This document shows, in pieces, positions 9,182 through 18,168 of a DNA stretch of 64,000 bases (positions are counted from its first letter, which is position 1; each line of letters begins with the position of its first letter). A program made the position numbers and the translations under genes. The notes under the pieces are model-generated. The model was not told the origin of the DNA. It was given only the letters and a program-made list of their open reading frames with translations, and made no database searches. The stretch lies in the NCBI GenBank assembly GCA_026391655.1, contig JAPLDR010000019.1:74862-138861 (forward strand). Direction: 5' to 3'. Source of the DNA: Bacteroidia bacterium (GTDB taxonomy: Bacteria; Bacteroidota; Bacteroidia; Bacteroidales; Prolixibacteraceae).

Positions 9182-9544
9182 ATGAAAATACTGGTCGTAG
9201 AGGATGACTATATGATGATTAAAGCAATCCAACATAAACTTAAGAGTGACGGTTATGAGGTAGATGCAGTTGCAGATGGGAATAAAGCCATTGAAATGAT
9301 CAATCAAACCGATTATGATATTTTAATAACGGATATTTTAATGCCGTTTGTCGGTGGATTTGAATTGATCAATAAAATAAGGAACGAACTTCATTTGAAA
9401 ATGCCAATCATCGTACTCTCGAGTCTAAGCAATGAGGATTCGATTATCGAGGCATTCAAACTTGGCGCTGATGATTACATTACAAAACCTTTTAGTCCAA
9501 ATGAAGTTTCTATCCGTGTAAAAAGGTTGTTAATTAAAAGATAG
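9182..9544 (+). CDS. single-domain response regulator (receiver)
   Basis: A 120-aa CheY-like receiver with no output domain. Conserved positions are present: the acidic pair Asp8/Asp9 ('VVEDD'), phospho-acceptor Asp51 ('ITDILMP'), Ser79 ('IVLSS') and Lys101 ('ITKPF'). It can only work by protein contact. Its stop lies one base before the start of the YaiO-like barrel gene, so it is almost certainly part of the same transcript and a good candidate for post-translational control of the downstream polymer machinery, in partnership with the upstream Hpt protein. Confidence 0.88.
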   Translation: MKILVVEDDYMMIKAIQHKLKSDGYEVDAVADGNKAIEMINQTDYDILITDILMPFVGGFELINKIRNELHLKMPIIVLSSLSNEDSIIEAFKLGADDYITKPFSPNEVSIRVKRLLIKR

Positions 9545-9545
9545 T

Positions 9546-10835
9546 ATGCAGGTAATAAAGGTTTTAGGCAAAGTTGTCGGGGTCTTTTTTATTTTTCTTT
9601 TTTCCTTTTCACAATTAACAGTTGATGCGCAAACAGCTGTATCTGTTGATACTACCTCATTAGAATCACTACTTGTCAAAGCCCGGGAATTTGCATACAA
9701 CAACGGTAAGGCGCAAGCGCGAAAGATTTGCCGGCAGATTATATCACGTGACAGCACTTACTGGGATGCCGCTGTTTTGATGGGAAGAACTTATGCCTGG
9801 GATCAAAAATATGATTCAGCCCGTATTGTTCTTAACAAAGTTATTGAGCAGCGAGCCGGTTATTATGATGCCGTCGATGCCCTGATTGATGCTGAGCTTT
9901 TGAGTGAAAATTATCTAAGAGCCATTAAATATGCCGATATAGGATTGTCCTTCCATCCGAATGACGGTTCATTTCTTTACAAAAAAGCCCGTGCACTTAA
10001 TAATTCGGGGAACTCGCAAAAAGCATCAACTCTTCTTAGTCAGATACCTGCAACTGATCCTTCCAATAAAGATGCAGCTGTTCTGTTGTTGAGTATCCGG
10101 AGGGACAAGATGGTCAACAAGCTCACCCTCAATTATTGGACTTATCTATTTAAAGATGATAGTCCCTGGAGCTTTGCCTCAGCCGCAATCGGGCGAAAAA
10201 CTTCGAAGTTCGGAACAGTTACTTTACGTTATAATTATGCCCAACGTTTTGGAAATGACGGACATCAAATTGAACTAGATGCCTATCCTGCAATTGTGAA
10301 AGGTATTTATTTGTATTTCAATACAGGGATCTCCAACAAAAAAAATTTTCCGTATTCCCGTCTTACGATAGAGCCATATTTCAAATTACCAGCAAGTTTC
10401 GAAATGTCAATTGGGTTCAGGTATATGAATTTCGATGATAAAAGGATTGCTGTAGTTGATTCGAATATGGTGATGATTTACACCGGAACTATTGGTAAAT
10501 ATTACGGGAATTACTGGTTTTCATTAAGACCATACCTTACACCAGGGAAAGAGGGGTGGTCTGGATCAGCGAACTTAACGATAAGACGTTATCTGGCTGA
10601 TGCTGATAGCTATTTATCACTAATTGTTGGTACAGGGATTTCACCTGACATACAGCAGTATGCTTTTAATCCGGGCTACTATTTGAAATCTAATAAAATA
10701 GCACTCGAGTATCAACAAAAAATTGCATACCGGTTTTTTTTAAACTTAGGTACCGGATTTGCACGTGAAGAAATCAGAGCCGGTACGAAACGTGACCGAT
10801 ACTCTTTAGATCTCGGAGTTAGCTTTTTGTTTTAA
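9546..10835 (+). CDS. YaiO-like TPR plus outer-membrane beta-barrel protein
   Basis: A 429-aa exported protein: signal peptide about 1-28 (ending VDAQ), a TPR-like helical region (about 38-180, e.g. 'YWDAAVLMGRTYAWDQKYDSAR' and 'AGYYDAVDALIDAELLSENYLRAI') and a C-terminal barrel of amphipathic strands (about 195-429) ending in an aromatic-rich 'LDLGVSFLF'. This is the layout of the YaiO family. In E. coli, yaiO is encoded near the GT2 gene yaiP, so the linkage with the glycosyltransferase at 12640 fits. The likely role is export of a polymer across the outer membrane. TPR plus barrel is also the PgaA/AlgK-AlgE theme of synthase-dependent secretion. Confidence 0.75.
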   Translation: MQVIKVLGKVVGVFFIFLFSFSQLTVDAQTAVSVDTTSLESLLVKAREFAYNNGKAQARKICRQIISRDSTYWDAAVLMGRTYAWDQKYDSARIVLNKVIEQRAGYYDAVDALIDAELLSENYLRAIKYADIGLSFHPNDGSFLYKKARALNNSGNSQKASTLLSQIPATDPSNKDAAVLLLSIRRDKMVNKLTLNYWTYLFKDDSPWSFASAAIGRKTSKFGTVTLRYNYAQRFGNDGHQIELDAYPAIVKGIYLYFNTGISNKKNFPYSRLTIEPYFKLPASFEMSIGFRYMNFDDKRIAVVDSNMVMIYTGTIGKYYGNYWFSLRPYLTPGKEGWSGSANLTIRRYLADADSYLSLIVGTGISPDIQQYAFNPGYYLKSNKIALEYQQKIAYRFFLNLGTGFAREEIRAGTKRDRYSLDLGVSFLF

Positions 10836-10933
10836 TTGCTGTTCAGATATTTGAGGAGCGTATTGCTGCTTTTATAACTAAACTGTAAATTGCTTATCAA
10901 ATTGTTGAATCTATAGACATTGACTGATAAAAT

Positions 10934-12640
10934 ATGAGGGGTCCCGCAAGTATATTACTTTTTATTATTATGCTTTTTGTGCAAAGTTTTTGCACTTACG
11001 GGCAGGAAACCCCCGATTTCATCTATCATATCGTTAAGAATAACGAAAGTGCCCTCCAGATTTCGCAGTTTTATAATGTACCTGTGGATTCGATTAGGAA
11101 ATGGAATTATCTCGACCGGAATTACAGGGTGATTGAAGGCATGAAATTAATAATCAAAGGCAGAAACAGTAAATATCAAAACAATACTGTAACTGGCAAA
11201 TCGCGATTAATTGATTCCAGGCAAGAGCCAAAAACAACAACAGTTAAAGTAAATCCTCCAATTAAATTTTCGCTTACCGTTAAACAAACAGCTACAGATA
11301 ATAAACAAACAACTACGGATAAATTAACGCCAATAATTGAACAACCAGTTACGAATAAATCAACGCTATTAGTTAAACAAACACCCTCTGATACAATTTC
11401 TTCTAAAGAGAAACTAACTACTGAAAAGGGTTTGGCTCAGGTACTTGATAATTCGAAAAAATCTGTAAAAGACGCTCTGACAGATTCATTGCTGACAACT
11501 GATCAACCGGTATTTTTACCCATATATTCCGATCCTATCAAGAATGAAAGCCGGTCTACCTTTTTCGAGAAAGTACTGTACTACTATTTCAAATCGAATT
11601 ACCTGATAAAGTTTATTATTTTCCTGAATTTACTGTTTCTGATATCTTCTATTATATTGGCTATATGGCTGTTGTCCAGGCGATTAAAAACTGAATATAT
11701 CGAATTTAAGAAAACAAAATGTCAGGACCGATACCGCGATTTTATTACCGACTGGCTCTACGAAGAACATATACCGAGTGTTCCTGTATCCTTAATCAAA
11801 GAGTTAAAAGACAAAGTTTTTCGCGATGTCTTTACCACAGAATTACTGTCGCTTCACAACAACCTAACCGGCGAAAGTGCAGAAAAACTTGTCGAATTAT
11901 TTCATTTGGCCGGATTTAAAAAATTTTCAATACAAAAAGTCCATCGCCCTTTCTGGCATTTAAAGGCAAAAGGATTTAGGGAGCTGGCGCAAATGAAGAT
12001 TAAAGAAAATTTTATGATATTTAAGTACCTTAATTCCGGGAATGTCACACTTAGTATTGAGGCACAATTGGCATGGATTCAGCTGAACCCTGATGATCCG
12101 CTCAGTTTCTACGACGATCCAAACGTAAAGCTAACTGAATGGGGGCAACTCAATTTGCTTCTTGCACTGAAGAAGAGTGGAAGAATTCCTGATTTCGGCC
12201 GATGGCTAAAAAGTATGAGCAAAAGTGTTTCACTTTTTGCACTCAAGATGGCTGGAATTTACAAACAGTTTGATAATGTTGATTTGGTCACGCAAAGACT
12301 TGATGACAGTGATCGGGATATCAGGCGTGAAGCAATTTGTGCGCTTGGTAAAATGGCTCTACCATCACATACTACTGTGCTTCAGCAATTATTTCCTAAA
12401 GAAGAGCTTGAAAATAAAATTGAGATAATACGTTCGCTTATAATGATGTCAGAATTTTCAAGTATTCCTTTTTTCGAAGAAGTGCTACTTAAGGAAACAG
12501 ACATCAATCTCCGCATTCTTTCTGCCAAAGGATTAGTTTCTCTTGGTGACACCGGTAAGGAAAAACTTGATTCAATATTTTTGGAGGCTGATCCGATATT
12601 AAAAAAGATTATTATTCATGCAAAAGACAATAGAATCTGA
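10934..12640 (+). CDS. LysM - transmembrane - HEAT-repeat protein
   Basis: A 568-aa protein spanning compartments. The signal peptide (about 1-23, ending TYGQ) is followed by a LysM domain (about 27-75; 'YHIVKNNESALQISQFYNVPVDSIRKWN'), then a Thr/Lys-rich flexible linker (about 80-195) in which TTTDK/KQT-type units recur. One strong transmembrane helix lies near residues 221-246, and a cytoplasmic helical part ends in HEAT-like repeats (about 440-565; 'DIRREAICALGKMA', 'NLRILSAKGLVSLGD'). LysM should bind peptidoglycan, and the HEAT part should contact a cytoplasmic partner, most simply the glycosyltransferase whose ATG overlaps this stop by one base. I know no characterised homologue of this exact architecture. 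Confidence 0.7.
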   Translation: MRGPASILLFIIMLFVQSFCTYGQETPDFIYHIVKNNESALQISQFYNVPVDSIRKWNYLDRNYRVIEGMKLIIKGRNSKYQNNTVTGKSRLIDSRQEPKTTTVKVNPPIKFSLTVKQTATDNKQTTTDKLTPIIEQPVTNKSTLLVKQTPSDTISSKEKLTTEKGLAQVLDNSKKSVKDALTDSLLTTDQPVFLPIYSDPIKNESRSTFFEKVLYYYFKSNYLIKFIIFLNLLFLISSIILAIWLLSRRLKTEYIEFKKTKCQDRYRDFITDWLYEEHIPSVPVSLIKELKDKVFRDVFTTELLSLHNNLTGESAEKLVELFHLAGFKKFSIQKVHRPFWHLKAKGFRELAQMKIKENFMIFKYLNSGNVTLSIEAQLAWIQLNPDDPLSFYDDPNVKLTEWGQLNLLLALKKSGRIPDFGRWLKSMSKSVSLFALKMAGIYKQFDNVDLVTQRLDDSDRDIRREAICALGKMALPSHTTVLQQLFPKEELENKIEIIRSLIMMSEFSSIPFFEEVLLKETDINLRILSAKGLVSLGDTGKEKLDSIFLEADPILKKIIIHAKDNRI

Positions 12641-14076
12641 TGTACGATGTCATTAGAATACTTAATTTTTTAATCAGAAATGGAATATTCATTTTTTCCA
12701 TTGCGATATTCTCTTCATATATTGTAATGGCAGTCATCTCCGGAATAGAAATATTCAGGTATATGCGAAAAAATAGTTTTGTTGACTATCTATCGATTAT
12801 TCCGTCTCCTTATGCACCCTCTATCACCATTATTGCCCCGGCATATAATGAAGGGAAAACAATTATCGAAAACATAAGGTCATTATTGTCAATACATTAT
12901 ATTGATTTTGAGGTTGTTATTATCAATGACGGGAGTAAAGATGACTCCCTCGAAAAGATAATTGCTCATTATCAACTTGAAAAAGTTGATTATTTTGTGA
13001 ATTATATTCTTCCCTCAAAGCCCGTTCGAGGAGTTTATAAATCGATAAATAAAGCTTACAAAAAGCTGATTGTGATCGACAAAGAGAACGGAGGGAAAGC
13101 CGATTCGTTGAATGCGGGGATTAACATTTGTAATAAAAAATACTTTGCAGCTATAGATGTCGACTGTATTCTCGAAGAAGATGCCATTCTAAGAATGATT
13201 AAGCCCTTTCTTGAATATAGTAACAGTCGGGTAATTGCTACAGGAGGAGTTATAAGAATTGCCAATTCCTGTAAAATAAGGGATGGGAAAATTGTGGAGA
13301 TCAATTTTCCTACAAATTGGATTGCGCGTTTTCAGGTACTTGAATACACAAGGGCTTTTTTAATGGGACGGATGGCATGGAGCCGTCTCAACGGATTACT
13401 GATAATTTCGGGAGCCTTCGGGATATTTGATCGTGAAATCGTCATCAAATCGGGTGGTTACGATATCAAAACGGTAGGTGAAGATATGGAGCTTGTTGTG
13501 CGAATGAGACGATATATGATCGAAAACGATCTCAAGTACAAAATTGTTTATATCCCTGACCCACTATGCTGGACTGAAGTTCCTGAGAGTTTGAACATAT
13601 TATCGCGTCAACGCAGTCGTTGGACGCGGGGTAACATGGAGACGTTATTTAAACATATGACATTGTTTTTTAATCCTAAATATGGGGTTTTAGGCATGCT
13701 TAGTCACCCTTTCTGGTTCTTTTTTGAATGGCTGGCTCCAATTATCGAATTTTTAGGATTTTTTTATGTTATACTAATTTGTATTATGGGTGATCCCAAC
13801 TGGCCATTCTTTTTACTTTTGCTGGGATTTACTTATCTTTTTGCTGTGTGTTATTCTGCCTGGGCAGTTGTTTTTGAGGAATTTACTTTTGCCCGTTACA
13901 GACGAAAGCGGGATGTGTTCAGGCTTATCCTAATTTCCCTTGTTGAACCTATATTCTTTCATCCTTTAAATGTCTGGTATGCAATCAGAGGTAATTTCCA
14001 ATATCTGACCGGGGTTACTTCGTGGGGGAAAATGGAAAGAAAAGGATTTGCAGGTAAAAAGAAGATCAAAAATTAA
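12640..14076 (+). CDS. processive family-2 glycosyltransferase (PgaC/BcsA-like)
   Basis: A 478-aa membrane glycosyltransferase. One N-terminal helix (about 15-38) precedes a GT-A domain with all processive GT2 motifs: Asp97 in 'IINDGSKDD', Asp155 in 'GGKADSLNAG', the DxD at Asp173-Val-Asp175, the catalytic-base region Glu281-Asp282 ('VGEDMEL') and the QxxRW motif at Gln324-Arg-Ser-Arg327-Trp328. Several C-terminal helices (about 355-455) would form the extrusion pore. This set is that of enzymes making beta-linked homopolymers such as PNAG, cellulose or hyaluronan; the sugar cannot be told from the sequence. No PilZ domain is visible. Coupled to the LysM-HEAT gene by a one-base overlap. Confidence 0.85.
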   Translation: MYDVIRILNFLIRNGIFIFSIAIFSSYIVMAVISGIEIFRYMRKNSFVDYLSIIPSPYAPSITIIAPAYNEGKTIIENIRSLLSIHYIDFEVVIINDGSKDDSLEKIIAHYQLEKVDYFVNYILPSKPVRGVYKSINKAYKKLIVIDKENGGKADSLNAGINICNKKYFAAIDVDCILEEDAILRMIKPFLEYSNSRVIATGGVIRIANSCKIRDGKIVEINFPTNWIARFQVLEYTRAFLMGRMAWSRLNGLLIISGAFGIFDREIVIKSGGYDIKTVGEDMELVVRMRRYMIENDLKYKIVYIPDPLCWTEVPESLNILSRQRSRWTRGNMETLFKHMTLFFNPKYGVLGMLSHPFWFFFEWLAPIIEFLGFFYVILICIMGDPNWPFFLLLLGFTYLFAVCYSAWAVVFEEFTFARYRRKRDVFRLILISLVEPIFFHPLNVWYAIRGNFQYLTGVTSWGKMERKGFAGKKKIKN

Positions 14077-14095
14077 ACATAGCTGATTAAATAAA

Positions 14096-16210
14096 ATGAA
14101 AATCATTAGCCGAAGAAAAAGACTGAAGGACAATCTGATATTGGGGATCAAACGATATCTGACCTTAAACCTCGCGTTTTTTATACTGCTGGCTATTGTT
14201 CGGTGTTATGAGTATTTTTACCTGAAACATAAGATCACAATGCCTGAAGGCAGTTTAAAGCTCGAATTATTGGGTTTCGGACACGATATTTTAATGCTTT
14301 TGAATATTGCAGGCATATTTTTCCTGCTGTTTATGGTAATTCATCTTTTGTCGCGTCGCTTGACTGGTTTTGTGTTTGTGGCCCTGGTCACTATATTTAT
14401 TCTTACTGAAATAGCTCTGATACAATTTCTTGGCTCTACATCTCTGTTGCTTGGTGCCGATTTGTTCGGTTATTCATTTGATGAGATCATCAGCATCGTT
14501 TCAGCGGGAGGTGGTTTTTCCATCACAACAATGCTACCATTGGTAATTAGTGTTTTGCTGATGATTACATTCCTTATATGGTCTAAACGCTTGAAATTGC
14601 CAGTTCTTTTTTCCTTGTTATTTGTGGTATTAAGTTTTGTCTCTTTAGCTTTTCAAAAGTACACCTATCCAAGGGCCGGTAAGTTTAATTCCGAGTTGGC
14701 TTATAATCTGGTTTCTAACAAAGCATATCACATCTTTTCGGCTACGTATTTGTTTTTTAATCCTGGTGATCTAAGCGAGACAGCGCTTTACTCCTATTTT
14801 TATACAGGTCAGGTAGCTCAGGAGAAATTACCTGATATAGTACCTCCAAAACAATCATCCGATATCGTAGTTCCGGAGAAATCGTCCGCTATTTTATCTC
14901 CAGCTCCGAAGCAATTATCCGAATTTAACAGCAGCGAATATCCGTTTCTGCGAAGGAATGACAGTCCCGATGTGCTAGGAAAGTATTTTAATGTTGGGCC
15001 GGAAAAACCTAATCTTGTTTTTATCATCGTCGAAAGCCTGGGGCGCGCCTACAGTGGAGAAGGTGCCTACTTGCATAGCTTTACACCATTTCTTGACTCG
15101 CTTGAAAACCATAGTCTTTACTGGGAAAATGTTCTAAGTACAGCTGGTCGTACTTTCGAAGTTCTTCCATCTGTTTTTGGATCGATGCCTTATGGGAAAA
15201 GTGGATTTGCGGAACTTGGCGTGAATATGCCCGACGGTATGTCGTTGATAAGCCTCTTAAAAGAACGCGGATACGAATCTCGTTTCTTCTATGGCGGCGA
15301 TGCGACATTCGATAATATGAAACTCTTCCTGACGAAACAACATATTGATCATGTGATAGATGAGAATGATTTTGGTCCTTCCTATAAAAAATTGCCACCT
15401 GTCAGAACAGGCGGTTTTACCTGGGGCTATGGCGAGAAAGATATTTTTCAAAAGGGGTTTGAAGTTTTGGCTGGCGCCGGATCGAAACCCAGGCTAGATA
15501 TTTACCTTACTCTTGCTATGCATGATCCATATTTTGTTTCCGACCAGGACTATTACAATAAAAAAGTGGAGGAAAGATTAAATACCTTTAATCTTGATAA
15601 CGATCAGAGAGCTGAATATCAAAAGTATTTTCTTAATTATGCGTCAATGCTTTATTTTAATGATGCGCTTCGCAATTTCTTTGCAGTGTATCAGAAGCGT
15701 GCAGATTTCAAGAATACGATTTTTTTCATTACGGGCGATCACCGGATGTCGTCACCTCCTATTTCTACTCAAATTGATCGTTTTCATGTTCCGTTGATTG
15801 TTTTCTCGCCCATGTTGAAATCGTCAGACAAATTTTCGTCAGTTGTTTCGCATCTTGATTTCACCCCTTCTGTAGTAGCCTTCCTGAAAAATAATTACGG
15901 AATGAAATTCCCTTCGCTTGTTCCCTGGCTTGGACATGGATTAGACAGCGAGAAAACATTTAGAAATACCATGTCAGTACCTTTTATCAGGACTAAAAAT
16001 GAGATAATTGACTACATTGACCGTGATTACTTTATTGTAAATGATCAGCTTTTTAAGATATCAGAAGATATGGGAATTGACCAGGTAATTGATGAACAGA
16101 AACTAACCGAAATTCAGCGAAAGTTTGAAAAATTTAAAACAGATAATCTTAGGGCTTGCTTTAATAACGCACTGATTCCGGATAGTTTAAAATTTAAGAT
16201 CAACCCCTGA
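14096..16210 (+). CDS. LTA-synthase-like membrane phosphotransferase (sulfatase fold)
   Basis: A 704-aa protein with five N-terminal transmembrane helices (about 20-36, 62-85, 90-112, 143-162, 168-187), a Pro/Lys/Ser-rich linker (about 243-276) with PDIVPPK/DIVVPEK units, and a periplasmic alkaline-phosphatase/sulfatase domain. Metal and catalytic residues expected for LtaS are present: Glu313 ('FIIVESLG'), Thr353 nucleophile ('STAGRTFE'), and Asp548-His549 ('ITGDHRMSS'). LtaS/MdoB/EptA relatives transfer phosphoglycerol or phosphoethanolamine from phospholipids. Lying 19 bp after the GT2 gene, it probably decorates the polymer made there, or lipid-linked glycans. True lipoteichoic acid is not expected in Bacteroidota. 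Confidence 0.8.
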   Translation: MKIISRRKRLKDNLILGIKRYLTLNLAFFILLAIVRCYEYFYLKHKITMPEGSLKLELLGFGHDILMLLNIAGIFFLLFMVIHLLSRRLTGFVFVALVTIFILTEIALIQFLGSTSLLLGADLFGYSFDEIISIVSAGGGFSITTMLPLVISVLLMITFLIWSKRLKLPVLFSLLFVVLSFVSLAFQKYTYPRAGKFNSELAYNLVSNKAYHIFSATYLFFNPGDLSETALYSYFYTGQVAQEKLPDIVPPKQSSDIVVPEKSSAILSPAPKQLSEFNSSEYPFLRRNDSPDVLGKYFNVGPEKPNLVFIIVESLGRAYSGEGAYLHSFTPFLDSLENHSLYWENVLSTAGRTFEVLPSVFGSMPYGKSGFAELGVNMPDGMSLISLLKERGYESRFFYGGDATFDNMKLFLTKQHIDHVIDENDFGPSYKKLPPVRTGGFTWGYGEKDIFQKGFEVLAGAGSKPRLDIYLTLAMHDPYFVSDQDYYNKKVEERLNTFNLDNDQRAEYQKYFLNYASMLYFNDALRNFFAVYQKRADFKNTIFFITGDHRMSSPPISTQIDRFHVPLIVFSPMLKSSDKFSSVVSHLDFTPSVVAFLKNNYGMKFPSLVPWLGHGLDSEKTFRNTMSVPFIRTKNEIIDYIDRDYFIVNDQLFKISEDMGIDQVIDEQKLTEIQRKFEKFKTDNLRACFNNALIPDSLKFKINP

Positions 16211-16224
16211 CAATTGCCGACAAG

Positions 16225-17310
16225 TTATCTTCTGAAATAGTCGTCAAGTATTTTTGATGTCATCGGTAAGTAATACCTCCAGAAGAAGGGCGTTCTGTCA
16301 TTTAAATCATATTCGTTTAGGACAAACATTTTGAAGAATTCAATCCCCACAATTTGATCGAAGGTTTTATGGATCGGCGTATCGGTAAAGTCACCGCAAA
16401 AATAGTAATAAGGCGAGTCTTTAATATTTTCAAAAGCCGCCGGGAAAATTTTGGGAATGTTGTGATGATGGAGTATTGAATCCCCTCTTCCATTGGGAGA
16501 TAACTCATAATAGGATATAACCCGGTTGTTCGTGTCGGTGCTCAAAGTGATATCGAACCAATAGGGATATCTGATCATTTTCGGAATACTGAATTTTTTA
16601 ACTCCATAAGCAAAACTTTTAACACGAGGGACTTCATGGTAAAGATCTGTTTCTTTTTCTAAAATTGCTATCGTTTCATTTGAATGAACGAATACGATAC
16701 CGGGTTTAGTAAAAGGCCATTTATTCTGGTGCTGTTCCTTGTAAAGCCGCACTACCCATTTAGGTAATTCAGGGTTTTTTACAGTGTCGAGTTGTTCGAA
16801 ATAGCGACCAGTCCACCCACTCCACTTGAGACCTAAAAGATGCTCTATTTCAGCTCTTTCCCGGCTACTGGTCGGAGAAGCAAAAAAATTAAACTCGGCA
16901 AGTATCAGTTTCTTTTTTTCCTTCATCTTCTTTAAAAAGCGTACATCATTTTTATCTAAACCGCCATACACTTTTGATGAATGTTCAGCCACATTTATTT
17001 TTCGATACCACTCGTTGTAATATATTCCGTAAGTATCTGTAAAATAGGTCATATCAAAAGAATTACTTAGGCTGTCTATTTGACTATCTGTGAATTTGGA
17101 GAGATCTTTAATTAAAAAACTATCATTATTCAGCGGGAAAAATCCAAAGTAATCACGCTGGGGAGAGTAATTATCGCCATCGGGTTTGCGATATTTCTCA
17201 TGAGAAAGCACCCAGTCAAAAGCACGATGTTCAAGTCCATATGTTGTTAATACCGTCTTATCCATAAACAGAACATTTACTTTATTCGACGGTTTGATGG
17301 TCCATATCAA
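16225..17310 (-). CDS. conserved protein of unknown function, membrane anchor split off by an in-frame TAG
   Basis: The open frame gives 361 aa from a TTG and starts with no export signal. I do not recognise a named domain. The visible features are an N-terminal 'VNVLFMDKTV' strand, a 'HRAFDWVLSHEKYR' helix, 'DYFGFFPL', a 'FTDTYGIYYNEW' segment, 'AEFNFFASPTSSRERAEIEHLL', and Tyr/Trp-rich C-terminal motifs ('GDFTDTP', 'FFWRYYLP'). The start of the protein resembles a Rossmann-like/amidotransferase-like fold, which is only an impression. It converges on the LTA-synthase-like gene with a 14-bp gap and may belong to the same polymer pathway. Reading upstream in the same frame exposes a membrane anchor behind one amber codon (see next entry). 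Confidence 0.6.
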   Translation of the reverse strand: MIWTIKPSNKVNVLFMDKTVLTTYGLEHRAFDWVLSHEKYRKPDGDNYSPQRDYFGFFPLNNDSFLIKDLSKFTDSQIDSLSNSFDMTYFTDTYGIYYNEWYRKINVAEHSSKVYGGLDKNDVRFLKKMKEKKKLILAEFNFFASPTSSRERAEIEHLLGLKWSGWTGRYFEQLDTVKNPELPKWVVRLYKEQHQNKWPFTKPGIVFVHSNETIAILEKETDLYHEVPRVKSFAYGVKKFSIPKMIRYPYWFDITLSTDTNNRVISYYELSPNGRGDSILHHHNIPKIFPAAFENIKDSPYYYFCGDFTDTPIHKTFDQIVGIEFFKMFVLNEYDLNDRTPFFWRYYLPMTSKILDDYFRR

Positions 17311-17373
17311 CTATAAGATCAGTGGAAGAATGATAAATCCAAACATGAAAATATTGATTAAACTTCTTTTCAT
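17311..17373 (-). pseudogene. upstream anchor segment of the 16225-17310 gene, separated by TAG
   Basis: In the same frame as the downstream gene there is an ATG at 17371-17373 followed by 19 codons giving MKRSLINIFMFGFIILPLIL, then TAG (17311-17313), then Leu-Ile-Trp-Thr-Ile-Lys-Pro of the downstream frame. The joined product would begin with an ordinary N-terminal transmembrane anchor (Lys-Arg then about 20 hydrophobic residues), and the stop sits inside that helix. A single substitution (TTG, TGG, CAG or TAT to TAG), a sequencing error, or amber read-through would each explain it. With the segment the gene spans 16225-17373 (about 382 codons). Confidence 0.65.
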
Positions 17374-17469
17374 AGTTTGGCGCAAATTAAATAACTTTTT
17401 CTGAAAGAATAATACATACCAGATGTTTATCGACTGATTGAAAGCAATATGGATATAAGCTAAAAACTT

Positions 17470-18168
17470 CTAAAGATAATCAATATATGTCATTATAAAT
17501 CCACTTCCGTGAATATTCCGGATTTCGACAGAAGGATCATCTTTGAGGTATTTCCTTAATTTGGTGATGAACACATCCATACTGCGCGTAGTGAAATAGC
17601 CATCGTCACCCCATATTCTCTTTAACGCGACTTCGCGCGACAGCAATTCGTTTTTATGCTCACAGAGTAATTTTAGTAGTGCGGACTCTTTTGGACTGAG
17701 CAATTGCTTTACACCATCAAGTTTTATTTCGCGTAATTGAGGATCAAAAGAATATTTTCCGATTTGGAATAATTGATTATCAGCGCTTTTTGCACCATCT
17801 GATCTTTTGAGTGCTACCGCAATTTTATAAATTAAGACATCAGCATCAAAGGGTTTGATGATGTAGTCATCAGCACCTAAACGATATCCGGTTATTATGT
17901 CTTCTTTTAAGGATTTAGCTGTCAGATAAATAATGGGAATATTGGGATCTACGGACCTGATCTCGCGTCCAATCGAAAATCCATCAACGTGGGGAAGCAT
18001 AACATCAAGCAGACACAGATCATAAGTTCCTTCTTTAAATGTACTAAAGGCATGCTTCCCATCATCGAGCCAGGTAATAGAAAAATTGCAGATTTCAAGA
18101 TACGATTTCAAGACGGCTCCAAAACTAAGATCGTCTTCAACAAAAAAAAGAGACTTTTTTGTTATCAT
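17470..18168 (-). CDS. OmpR/PhoB-family response regulator
   Basis: A 232-aa two-component transcription factor. The receiver domain (1-120) has Glu11-Asp12-Asp13, phospho-acceptor Asp55 ('LLDVMLP'), Thr83 and Lys105 ('IIKPF'). The C-terminal winged helix (about 135-230) shows 'LSPKESALLKLLCEHKNELLSR' and the recognition part 'TTRSMDVFITKLRKYL'. It resembles RprY of Bacteroides. Its ATG overlaps the stop of the histidine kinase gene in ATGA form, so kinase and regulator are translationally coupled. A likely direct target is the divergent secreted-protein gene at 19902. Confidence 0.92.
   Translation of the reverse strand: MITKKSLFFVEDDLSFGAVLKSYLEICNFSITWLDDGKHAFSTFKEGTYDLCLLDVMLPHVDGFSIGREIRSVDPNIPIIYLTAKSLKEDIITGYRLGADDYIIKPFDADVLIYKIAVALKRSDGAKSADNQLFQIGKYSFDPQLREIKLDGVKQLLSPKESALLKLLCEHKNELLSREVALKRIWGDDGYFTTRSMDVFITKLRKYLKDDPSVEIRNIHGSGFIMTYIDYL

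Noticed and set aside
14096..16210. Lipoteichoic acid synthase in the strict sense
   Set aside because: Fold and catalytic residues agree, but Bacteroidota have no LTA; the acceptor is more likely a glycan or lipid.
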